A stretch of 64,000 nucleotides of DNA from Apus apus (lineage: Eukaryota; Chordata; Aves; Apodiformes; Apodidae): positions 21,472,241 through 21,536,240 of the forward strand of contig NC_067285.1 in NCBI RefSeq assembly GCF_020740795.1, written 5' to 3'. A program made the translations under genes and the position numbers. Shown here piece by piece: positions 42,301 through 50,500 of the stretch; position 1 is the first letter of the stretch, and every line of letters begins with the position of its first letter. A model generated the notes under the pieces. The model did no database searches. It was not told the DNA's origin and saw only the letters and a program-made list of their open reading frames with translations.

Positions 42301-43130
42301 ATTCTGGTGTGTTCTCTTTTAACTAGTTGAGGTCAAAGAGGTGGTATATTAGTGGGAGCAGATATATCTCTACCCTCATGTAATATGATAAAACTGCTGA
42401 GTTCTGTTTAATGTTGCTCTACCTTGCGAGACTAATGAGGACTGGATATCTTTCATTCCAGAGTACCCTGCCTGTCTTGGAAAACCCCTTTTCAAAGAAA
42501 GTACGATCCATTGTTGACATGCTTCAAATGCAGAGATCCCGCTACATGAAGGTAAAAATGCTGTTCCCTGTTCATAGCTTTTAGTCCCCTTCCCTTTTAG
42601 CAGAGCAGGGGATGCCTGGTAATGCTGCAATGTTGAATTTATTCTTCCTAATCTCATAAATATGATTCCAAGTTTTCAAGGCTCTGGAAAAAAAAAAAAA
42701 TCATTACCGGTTTTGGCGTTCTGTGCTTACCATGGTTCTGAACTTAAATTTTTTCATACCTGTTATAATATATGACTGCACAAACCACGTGCATGCTATT
42801 TTCCTTCTGTTTAGAAAGGGCTGAGATTTAACCCTGCTTAGTTATGGAAGTCAAAGCACATAAAACATATATGCTGTAACTGATTATCTATCTTTGGATT
42901 ACCGAGCTACTTAGCTTTTTGCTGTTTTTTCTAAGAACATTAATTCTGCTAACTAGTCACTGCTCTTTTTGTTCTTTTGTTTTTTATAGTTAATAATTGT
43001 GAAGCAAGAAGATAAGCTGGAAATGCTGTTCAGACACTTTCTAGTGGAGGACAAGAGCCTGAGTGGGGGGGCTTCATATGTGGACTTCCTATGTCACATG
43101 CACAAGGAGATTCGGCAGCTACTGAGCTAG
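15380..43130 (+). CDS. SEC24C: SEC24C, COPII coat cargo-binding subunit (24 coding exons)
   Basis: Codes for a Sec24 protein that pairs with Sec23 on ER exit sites, binds cargo and SNARE sorting signals and helps form COPII vesicles. Coding exons: 15380-15554, 18503-18589 (optional), 21120-21261, 22232-22410, 22966-23412, 24613-24743, 25998-26063 (optional), 27835-27946, 28800-28927, 31467-31605, 33421-33536, 34664-34788, 35042-35233, 36189-36282, 37467-37583, 38065-38235, 38625-38721, 39009-39154, 39628-39766, 40569-40687, 41055-41234, 41881-42072, 42462-42551, 42990-43130. Every junction is GT-AG and keeps frame; the sum is 1174 residues, or 1123 without the two optional exons, against 1094 in human. 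In the 1174-residue numbering: Pro/Gln/Gly-rich N-terminus (1-409), zinc finger (C505, C508, C527, C530), trunk from about 575, beta-sandwich and helical parts about 840-1034, gelsolin-like end about 1035-1174. SEC24D is the near paralogue; NVNESRT-type trunk residues, the human-like N-terminus and the FUT11 and CHCHD1 neighbours favour SEC24C. Confidence 0.97.
18503..18589 (+). CDS. SEC24C: SEC24C coding exon 3, probable cassette exon
   Basis: TTTTTCCAG acceptor, then 87 nt, then ATAG|GTAAAC donor. Entry and exit phases are equal (phase 1), so the exon adds or removes exactly 29 residues (about 59-87) without changing frame. It encodes a Ser/Pro-rich piece starting [14 protein letters not shown]. 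The human protein as I recall it has no counterpart between the first coding exon and the next Pro-rich one, so I treat it as optional. Flanking introns are 2.9 and 2.5 kb. Confidence 0.65.
   Translation, partial: VTFLPWGFLQRALLYLSTLTLLLFHLIP
21120..21261 (+). CDS. SEC24C: SEC24C coding exon 4 with in-frame tandem repeat
   Basis: Acceptor CTGTAG at 21118-21119 and donor AGAG|GTACAT after 21261. It encodes a proline-rich part of the unstructured N-terminus, including two copies of PPPASGA, and the HGDVQNG motif that matches GDVQNG in human SEC24C. Confidence 0.9.
21131..21172 (+). repeat. SEC24C: Perfect 2 x 21-bp coding tandem repeat
   Basis: Positions 21131-21151 and 21152-21172 agree at 20 of 21 bases, the last base being T or A. 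Each unit encodes PPPASGA. The period is a multiple of three, so copy-number change keeps frame. Confidence 0.9.
22232..22410 (+). CDS. SEC24C: SEC24C coding exon 5
   Basis: Bounded by TTCTCAG and TATG|GTGAGA. It encodes low-complexity N-terminal sequence with the YGPPPAS motif, which corresponds to YGPPPTS in human SEC24C, followed by a short conserved hydrophobic patch (HVAGMTVG). Confidence 0.92.
22762..22777 (+). repeat. A16 homopolymer
   Basis: Run of 16 adenines in SEC24C intron 5, about 50 bp before a small CR1 tail. It may be a length-variable tract. Confidence 0.9.
22827..22889 (+). repeat. CR1 3' tail
   Basis: GGCGTTGGAACTAGATGATG, then CCCTTTCAACCCAAACCATT and ATGATTCTA form the last 60 bases of a CR1 copy. 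It ends about 75 bp before exon 6, next to that exon's splice acceptor region. Confidence 0.8.
22966..23412 (+). CDS. SEC24C: SEC24C coding exon 6, large Pro-rich exon
   Basis: The largest coding exon (447 nt, 149 residues, about 195-343). It is nearly all Pro, Gly, Ser, Thr and Gln, as in the unstructured N-terminal arm of vertebrate SEC24C, and ends with GYQMQQNG, matching human GYQPQQNG. The conserved island [10 protein letters not shown] is identical to the human motif as I recall it. Such arms are thought to contact Sec31/Sec23 or other COPII partners. Confidence 0.95.
25998..26063 (+). CDS. SEC24C: SEC24C optional exon 8, copy of the DPDxIPSP segment
   Basis: A 66-nt, phase-0 exon (22 residues, 388-409) with a T15-containing pyrimidine tract before it and CCA|GTAAGT after it. 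It ends [10 protein letters not shown], while exon 7 just upstream ends [10 protein letters not shown]; the last 34 bases around the two donors agree at about 25 positions. It therefore looks like an exon duplication. Skipping it joins exon 7 to exon 9 (IQVIEDD), the arrangement of human SEC24C as I know it. Two acceptors three bases apart (AAG at 25992-25994, CAG at 25995-25997) would add or drop one Gln. Confidence 0.7.
29693..29755 (-). repeat. CR1 3' tail, antisense
   Basis: AATCACAGAATTACAGAATG, then GGAGGGACCC, GATCATCTAGTCCAAC is the reverse complement of a CR1 3' end. It lies in SEC24C intron 10. Confidence 0.85.
31467..31605 (+). CDS. SEC24C: SEC24C exon 11, Sec23/Sec24 zinc finger
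   Basis: Encodes residues 490-535 with the C-X2-C-X18-C-X2-C zinc site (C505, C508, C527, C530) and the near-invariant [19 protein letters not shown]. The zinc finger packs at the Sec23-Sec24 side of the coat complex. Acceptor TTTCACAG; donor GAGG|GTAAGC leaves one base that joins exon 12 to restore [10 protein letters not shown]. Confidence 0.97.
33743..34562 (-). mobile_element. CR1 LINE, 5'-truncated, antisense in intron 12
   Basis: About 820 bp in reverse orientation. Read on the - strand it carries the 3' part of the CR1 reverse-transcriptase frame (motifs such as [32 protein letters not shown]), broken into several frames by indels, then the 3' UTR that ends at the left edge (TCATAGAATTATT). 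It is the longest mobile element here. Its 5' edge lies about 100 bp before SEC24C exon 13. No intact protein is encoded. Confidence 0.93.
34664..38235 (+). other. SEC24C: SEC24C trunk-domain exons 13-17
   Basis: Exons 34664-34788, 35042-35233, 36189-36282, 37467-37583 and 38065-38235 encode about residues 575-807. The start ([12 protein letters not shown]) opens the vWA-like trunk that binds Sec23. [37 protein letters not shown] and [10 protein letters not shown] are near-identical to mammalian SEC24C/D. In exon 17, where I recall VVPQLTGGS in human, this gene reads VVTYQTGGS: three substitutions in an otherwise conserved loop. The 35042-35233 exon carries the highly conserved [13 protein letters not shown] stretch. 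Confidence 0.93.
38625..41234 (+). other. SEC24C: SEC24C beta-sandwich and helical exons 18-22
   Basis: Exons 38625-38721, 39009-39154, 39628-39766, 40569-40687 and 41055-41234 (about residues 808-1034). They hold [60 protein letters not shown] and [16 protein letters not shown], all hallmarks of the Sec24 family. These parts form the beta-sandwich and the helical domain facing the membrane-distal side of the coat. Confidence 0.93.
39767..39783 (+). promoter_or_regulatory. SEC24C: Tandem splice donors of SEC24C exon 20
   Basis: AAATATG|GTAAGG at 39766/39767 is followed 15 nt later by AAATATG|GTAACA at 39781/39782. The first donor gives the conserved reading (AKYAYRG after exon 21). Using the second would insert five residues in frame. 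The first is the better match to consensus and should dominate. Confidence 0.6.
41881..43130 (+). other. SEC24C: SEC24C gelsolin-like C-terminal exons 23-25
   Basis: Exons 41881-42072, 42462-42551 and 42990-43130 encode about residues 1035-1174: [17 protein letters not shown] opens the gelsolin-like fold, and the protein closes with [20 protein letters not shown] and the short tail ending RQLLS. The TAG stop is at 43128-43130. The family end is matched residue for residue, so the stop is secure. Confidence 0.96.
42175..42191 (+). other. SEC24C: 17-nt exon-like segment in SEC24C intron 23
   Basis: A long pyrimidine tract and TACTAG acceptor precede GAACAAGAGAAGCACAG, followed by a GTATGTG donor. 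The 17-nt length would shift the frame between exons 23 and 24, so it is not part of the main mRNA. It could be a chance match or a poison microexon. Confidence 0.25.
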
Positions 43131-45110
43131 AGGAGGGAGTGGTGCTGAACTCACTAGTGACATTTCAGTCTCCACTAATGACCTGATCAGAAGGCCCAGC
43201 GCCCTCAAAAAGGACAACATAGAAATCTGTACAATTCCATAATTTTTAATACATATTGCATAAGCAGAAATCCTTTCAACCTCTCCCAGTCCCATATGAC
43301 AGATGAAAAATTTTCCTGGTGAGGGCTAAAAGAAAAAAAAAAAAAAAGGCTTTTGATACCAGGTCTTTTACTTGTATCTAAATTGTTTCCTGTGGTTGGC
43401 AGGAGTTCACCCCCCCACCCCATGCTCGCTAATCCTGTTGTAATGAATGTAGTTTTTTTCAGTTCACTGTACATGATTCAACATGGGTGAAAAAGCGATA
43501 ACTCTTCAAAACTTCTGGTAGTTGCTGTGTGTTTGTATGGGCGCGTGTGCATGCTCCAGGTGTGAAGAGGATGCACAGGTGGGGAGGACAAGAGGCAGGT
43601 CAAGTAATGGGAGCTGAAGCAGCCAAACATTTTGTGTCTTCTCTTAAGAGGGAAATATGGCAGATGTATCATGTGGCTGGCTGAACCAGAAATCAATGAA
43701 AAAGGAAATGAGTGGTAAAGCCAGGAGGAAGCAGGGCAAATTTTTTTCCGCAATCTTCCCTGTACTGTAAGTTGCTGTGCAGATCTGTAATGGAGTAAGT
43801 AATAGTTCAGTGAGCAACAATCAACAGCTTAGGGGTAGAGATGGTGCTTCCTGCTGGTGTGTGTGGTGAATCCTTTCCTTCTCGTTGCATGGCTCTGTAA
43901 TGTCCTACTCAATCCATGTTCCATGGCCTCTCCTGCAGAACTTCCCTATCTATCCAGATGGTAGTGGGAAGGAAAGCCTCTTAATCTTAAGCAGAAAATA
44001 CTTTTTAACAAGATGATATGGGGCTGTGTAGGAACTGGATGATAAGGAAGCAGCCATTTTCAACCATATTATTGTGAATCATAGTAAAGAAGCAGGAATT
44101 TGATTTATACTGATTGCAAATTTGAGACTGCTTTGTACCCCAGCATACAAGGAAGGGGATACAAAACCTAAGATTTAGACTGGACTGTAGTAGGTATTGC
44201 AAGTACTTGATTTTGGTTATGGAAAGCATCTGGGCTATAGTGAGGAGTTTCATTACTGGGTGTTTATACGCTCCCCCCATTCTACCTGCTGATCATCTTG
44301 CTTGCACAAAACCTTTTTTTATAAGCCTGTTTGTTAAACTAAAATACCTCAGACAGACTAATCCATCTGCTTTGGCTGCTCTGCTGCTCTATTCTGCAAG
44401 GGTGGATGAGAAGACTCCTGTGAAGAGGGAGTGAGTGTATCTCAAATTCAGAATTCTAAGGGCTTTGTTTATTTGATTTTTGAAAGGGGCTTGTATATTT
44501 TAGCTTGAACGCTTAACAACTGTTCTTACAATACCAGGAGTTTAAGGTACCAATCGCACTAAAAGTGGAAGGAAAAATATGGGTGGAATAGAGGGCTTGA
44601 TATTTCAGAGGAAAGTCCTTGTTAAGATCAGAAAAATATCTGGCTGTGGTTTTAGTTCCATATCCCGTAGCATGTATATAAATCCATTTTTCTTCTAATG
44701 CTGCTAGTTTGTCTTCCCTCCCATCACTACACAGAAAGGGGAATATGAAAATTGCAATGGATAAACTCTTTTCAAGATGTAGTTGACAGAACCTTCAGCA
44801 TTTTTGTATGAATGTGGCTGACTTTTTACTCTACATACTGCCTCCAACCAAAAAATCTAGAGGATTTTTAACCAGAGAGGACAACAACTTCCCAGGAATA
44901 GAAGGTGTAGCAACCACAGACTTCCACAAATACTAATTTCTAGTATTAATATTGGGAGGTGTGGGGGTTGGAAATGAAATCAATAAATGACCCTTTCATT
45001 TTCTTCACTTGTTTTTCCAATGCATCTTTTAATTTGTAAAGAAATAAAAATATATTAAGATGTATTTTATGTCATTGTTAGTAAATAAACACTGCTTATT
45101 TTTCCAAATC
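43131..45110 (+). other. SEC24C: SEC24C 3' UTR
   Basis: Follows the stop codon and shows no coding frame. It includes an A15 run (43333-43347). AATAAA signals at 44982-44987, 45043-45048 and 45084-45089, followed by a T-rich then G/T-rich stretch, suggest cleavage near 45060-45115. The precise end is inferred. Confidence 0.65.
45043..45089 (+). terminator. SEC24C: SEC24C polyadenylation signals
   Basis: Two AATAAA hexamers, 45043-45048 and 45084-45089, about 1.9 kb after the stop codon. An additional one lies at 44982-44987. The pair is the likely end of the main transcript. Confidence 0.6.
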
Positions 45111-46379
45111 CTGTATTTTGCGGGAGGATGGAAGTGGGAAAGGCTAAAGTAGCTGATTCTTCCGTTACAGTCTAATCTTCTGCTGACCAAATTCAGTCAC
45201 TTTTTTTTTTCCCCTCCTTAATCACAGTGAGCCATGATAAGAAATTCAGCAAGAGTCAACTAACAAAAGGTGCTGTTAAATCTCAATGTTACTTTACCTA
45301 GATGAACATTTTTTAATTTACTACCCCTTCTGAACTTTCATTTTGCAAAGACATTTCCATTTTCTCTAATAGCTTGAGTCAGATTGGGATTATTATTTTT
45401 TTCCTACTTTGGGAGGTATTACCTTGTGACAATGTTAACTTTAAGACTTCTGCAGTCTTAATTTTTCAGAGAAGTTGAGTGCCCATTTCAGAGTTAAGAT
45501 ACAGGGGATGCTGGGTGGGGTTGTTCTTTGTTTACCAACAGGAGAGTGGTAGTTTCAAAAATAAAGTTCAGTGTGAACTGGCAGTGTAATTTAGCCTAGA
45601 ACATGGATATTGTGCAGTGTGCTGATAACATTACAACAATCTGTATGAAAGCACAAGACAATCATTGCTAAATATCCACCAAGCCTTACCTTGCTGTAGA
45701 ATATTTTTGAGATTATTCTCCTACAGAATGTACATTGTGTCCAGAATCTGCTGTGGAACAATAACAATGGGCTTTGTGGATCCTTGTATATTAATCATGT
45801 GGAGTAAATTGTGCTTGTGGGTATTTTTGTGGCAGCACCCCTTCTGATGTATGTGGAAATTACTTTGCAGAGCACGTCTGTTGGCATTTTATCAGGACAG
45901 AAGTGAAGGAGCTGGTGGGGATGGTATGAGGTTGGGTAGTCTTTCTGTACTGTTGTGTGCTCCTGGCTCATGCCTGAGCAGTGTCAAGACCTAACAAGTC
46001 AAAGAAAAGCAAAAAGATTCCCAGGTTTTAACCTGTTCCTTATGCAGATAGAGAATACTTCTTTGCTTCTGTCCATAGTAGCTAATGTCCTGTATTAGGA
46101 TTGATCAGTTTTAAGTATTGTGATTGGGATTCAGTTATTTCTTTAGGAATTTATTTGAAGCTTTTAGCAATTCCCTAACCGAATGGTAGTTCCAGCATAC
46201 TTCTGTTGGATTTTTATAGTGTAGCCCAAACTCCCATTTACAGAATATTTTAATACTAAATGAGTTATGGCAGGTAGGTACAGTAGAGCAGCTTTGAGGG
46301 AGCTTTAAATCTACCTGTAGATATTTCTTAGAAGGAAAATTTCTGTTACTAAAACGTGTTTTCTGTTCCCTCCCTTCAT
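45111..46379. other. SEC24C-FUT11 intergenic spacer
   Basis: About 1.3 kb of AT-rich DNA with no gene or repeat that I can recognise. Another AATAAA near 45560 could serve a longer SEC24C transcript. Confidence 0.6.
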
Positions 46380-47540
46380 GGTTTTCAGCAGGCGCTGCGC
46401 CCGCTCAGTGCCCCGGTAAAGCAGCTGGGGTGTTTCCTTGTCAGCTGCGGGTGCTGCTGACGGACGTGTCCTCGCAGCCGGATGCAGGTGCGTTAGGGGC
46501 AGGGTTTACACCAGCTGCAGAAATCCGCAAGTGCTGCGGTGGCCTTGCTCGCCTTGTGCTGTGTTGCGCTGGCCCACCCTTTCCAGTCGCGTTGCGGCTC
46601 CCAAGTGCCGGGATGGGGGAAGGGGCTCCCGGCGCGCCCCGCCTGCTCCCGGGCCCCCCCCCCCCGCCCGCCCGGCAGCGCCGCCCCGGGGCGGGGCCCT
46701 GGCGGCCTCTTCCTGGGCCGGGCGGGCATGGAGGGCGGCCGGGCGGGCCGCGCTGCGCGGCGGGGCCGCGCCTGGCTCTGGGTCAGCGTGGCGCTGGCCT
46801 GGGGCGCGGGCAGCGCGCTGGCGGCGGGGCCGGGGGCAGAGGAGGAGGCGGCCGGGCTGGCAGGCGCCCGGGAGCCGTGCGGGGCGGAGGGCTGGGCTCC
46901 GGGTGCCGTCCCGCCGGGCGCGGCCTTCGTCGCCGCCGCTTCATACCGCGGTCCCGGCAACAACGACACGCGGAGCAACAAGGCTCTGCCTATCCTGCTG
47001 TGGTGGAGCGGGAGCCTCTTTCCCCACTTCCCCGGCGACACGGAGCGGATCGACTGCCCGCGCGGCTCCTGCCTCGTCACCCGCAGCCGGCGGGCGGCCC
47101 GGCACCGCCGCACCAAGGCGCTCATCTTCTACGGCACGGACTTCAGGGCCTACGAGGCGCCGCTGCCCCGCCTGGCCCACCAGACCTGGGCGCTCTTCCA
47201 CGAAGAGTCCCCCATGAACAACTACCTCCTCTCCCACCCGCCCGGCATCCAGCTCTTCAACTACACGGCCACCTTCCGCCGGGAGTCCGACTACCCGCTG
47301 ACGCTGCAGTGGCTGCCCGGCGCGGAGTACCTGCGGGGCCCGGCGCTGCCGCTGGCCGAGAAGGACGCGTGGCGGCGGAAGGGCTATGCCCCGGTGCTGT
47401 ACATGCAGTCCCACTGCGATGTCCCCTCGGACAGGGACCGCTACGTGCGGGAGCTCATGAAATACATCCAGGTAGGTGGGGTGTGCAGGGAAGCTCTGGC
47501 ACGGCGTTGCTGCGGAGCCGGGCCTGCCGGGCCACCCACC
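46380..47540 (+). promoter_or_regulatory. FUT11: CpG island, FUT11 promoter and exon 1
   Basis: GC- and CpG-rich block that starts abruptly after AT-rich DNA and covers the whole first coding exon. It includes a C12 run (46654-46665) and Sp1-type GC boxes just upstream of the start codon (GGGGCGGGGC near 46688-46697). No TATA box is seen near the expected transcription start. Confidence 0.8.
46654..46665 (+). repeat. C12 homopolymer in FUT11 5' region
   Basis: Twelve cytosines in a GC-rich stretch about 65 bp upstream of the start codon. With neighbouring G/C runs it could form a G-quadruplex or i-motif; its length may also be a sequencing artefact. Confidence 0.7.
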
Positions 47541-50500
47541 TCCCTCCAGCTCCTCTTTTTAATGGGGTGTGTTTGTCCTTGTTTTTAGCCAGCACACGAA
47601 TCGTAACGGGATGCATGCTGACTACGAGCTGGACAGAAAATCTAGTTGTATTCCTTCCCAAAGCATGGTCCAGACTACACCTTATGCCAGTAGGTAGGCC
47701 TGATGGTAGCTGTTAGTGATGGAGTTGGCCAGACTGGGGATGAGATTAAAGTTGGGCTAAACCCAGATAAGCTTGGTTTTGTGGACCAAGTGCAAGAAGT
47801 TGCTGAAATCTGTGGGCCTTTAAGTCATTGTACAGGAAGGTCATCCATTTGTAAGCCTTGCTCCCATTTAAAAGTACGGGCTTGAAGTGAATAGACAGGT
47901 TATGGTGTTTTGGGAATCTGCTCCTAATCTGCAGCGTGATAGGACCGTGTTATTTCTGTGCTGGTTTGAACTGCTGTGGCACAGCTGTTGGAGAGTGGAT
48001 TTATAAACTGAAATAATGTTTCAGGCAGAAAAAAAAGTTTTATTCTTTTTTTACTTTGTAAAAGTTTTGAAGGGTAGTACATGTTTTTAGTCTTTATCTG
48101 AAAAGTCTTTTTCCTAGTTGTTTCTGATGTTTCTACTGATAGCAGTTTATTGTGCAAGTTCGTCATGTACTCAGCAGTGAAGCAAATACAAAATAATTTT
48201 TTAAATGTGACTGAATTGTCAAAGTATGAAACATATTTGAGATCAAGTGCCTTGTCTTCCATTTTTAGGCAGTATTCTTTTAGCTCTCTGCATCAGTTTT
48301 TCTTAGCCTAACAAATGGAAACTTTTTGCCAGTCTGCTGAGGATGGCAGGAACTGTGTGCAGTAACTCTTTGGAAAAGTAGTGGATCTCTGTTAAATAGA
48401 ATCATGACTTTTAAATTAACACAGGGTTGAATGTCCTTCCATACCTCTCAGTTTCTGATTAATCTGGTCATAATTTTTGGGTGACAGCTTCCTTTCTGCA
48501 CACTTCCCCCGAGAGTGTAGCATCATTTATGCTGCCTTTGAAACTGAGCAGTTGGTTTCTGCTGCTAGAACTGGGACTTTGGAATAGTCACAAGGGAAAA
48601 AACTTGGAGTCAAAGTGAAGGTAAACTAAGGTAGGTAGATAGGAGCTGATCAAAGTTAGGAATTTTACAGGAACTTCGAGCTCTGAAAACAAGCTCAAGC
48701 AAACATATCACTTTGTAAAGATGCCCATTGGTATTTTAGGTTGACTCCTACGGGAAATGCCTGCATAACCGTGAGCTTCCCAGTGAGCGACTGAGCGACA
48801 CTTCTACAGCCACTACGGAAGATTCTGAATTTATGACTTTTATTGCCAGGTACAAGTTTCATCTGGCCATGGAGAATGCCATATGTGATGACTACATGAC
48901 AGAGAAGCTGTGGCGTCCAATGCACTTGGGTGCTGTTCCAGTATACCGAGGCTCCCCAGCTGTGCGGGACTGGATGCCAAACAACCTCTCCATCATTCTC
49001 ATAGACGACTTTGACAGCCCTCAAGAGCTGGCAAAGTATCTTGATTTCCTGGACAAGAATGGAGAGGAGTATATGAAGTATCTAGAGTATAAAAAACCTG
49101 GTGGAGTAAAAAATCAGTTCTTGCTAGAGAGCTTGGCGAGGCGGGAGTGGGGTGTGAATGACATGACTCTGCCCAATTATCTGAATGGCTTTGAGTGTTT
49201 CATCTGTGACAGGGAGAACACCCGGGTCAAATGGGAGCAGGAACACAAAAAGTCTCATGGGAAGATTCCAGCTCCCAGACCTCACATAGCTCAGTTCCAG
49301 CATATGGGATGTCCTATGCCAACCCCTGGTTTCGGAAGCGTTGAAGACCTCTCTGGAGGAGACAGGTAATGTACCAATACTATGCTTTTTGAAGGAAAAA
49401 AACCACAAAAGTAGCTGTAGCTTTTAATAATGCCCAGTACTTAAAGCATCTCTCAGTATATTTCCAGTTACACTTCCTGTTATGTCTTGTGGGAGTTATG
49501 GTAGTTCTGCTGATACTGGGTAACACTGAGGCTGAAAAAGGTTTGAACACTGGTGTTGGTTAGTGGCTTAATGAGAAGCATGAGGCACCCATAATGCTCT
49601 GTGACCTTGGGCCATGTGATGATGCTTTGTCTATCTTAGCCTCTTTGTTTGGAGGAGGGATGTTTTTCAGTACAGTGATGGTAAAGCACTTGGTAGCCCT
49701 TGGGTGAAAGAAGCTCTCTGCCTCGTTACAAAGTACAGTGTTAGGAATGATTTTGCCACAGTGTTGGGTAACACAGGCCTGGTTAACTCCCACTGGCTTT
49801 AGAGCAGAAGTTAGGCTCACCCTGAATACTTTACAGGACTTCTTGGGTTTTTGTGTGACAAAATCCTGCTTGTGTTGAAGGATGCCATCCCATTTATTTA
49901 GAAGGGGCCACACTGGGCAGAGAATACGTTGAGTAGTTTCTTGCCCCACTTTGTGCACAGGGATTGCAAGTGTTTCTGGAATCTCCCAGGTTTATAGCCC
50001 AGTGTTAACCAGTTCTGGTGCAAGCTGGCCCTGAAATCTGTCAGCAGGGAGTTAACCACACAAACCCTTAGACAGCCACTTCTGACAGGCAGAATTAAGT
50101 TTTGTTTGCATGGTCTGCTTAGTATTTATACATGCATTGGTACAAAAAAAATCAGTGCTTGTGTTCCCAACCTTGAATTTTTCCACTGACAGCGTTTGAA
50201 GTTGCAGTTGCTAGAAGGAAGGGTTCTTGCAGTTCATGAAATGTGTGCCCTTCTTGTAGTGTGTATTACTAGTGTAACAAGTTTGGATCCCCCAGGTTTA
50301 TCATTTTTCTTTGTGTTGCCTGCAACAAAATCTGTCTTTTTAGGCAATTACTCAAGTGCATGCAGTTTGCTTTCTATGAGCCATCAGACAGCTGTCATAA
50401 AGAGAAAACATCAGCAGTAGCAGATCTTGCCTATGTTTGTAACTTCCACCAAAGATTTCAATGGTCTGATGTCAATCTCCACTGTAACATTCAATAAATT

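Noticed and set aside
46539-46727. Upstream in-frame extension of FUT11 beginning at 46539
   Set aside because: The frame is open, but 46539 is GTG, not ATG. The first in-frame ATG is 46728, in good context and directly before the hydrophobic anchor.
46430-47716. 428-codon frame overlapping FUT11 exon 1, and other frames there
   Set aside because: These are shadows of the true frame in GC-rich DNA; only the 46728 frame encodes the conserved fucosyltransferase sequence and splices in phase.
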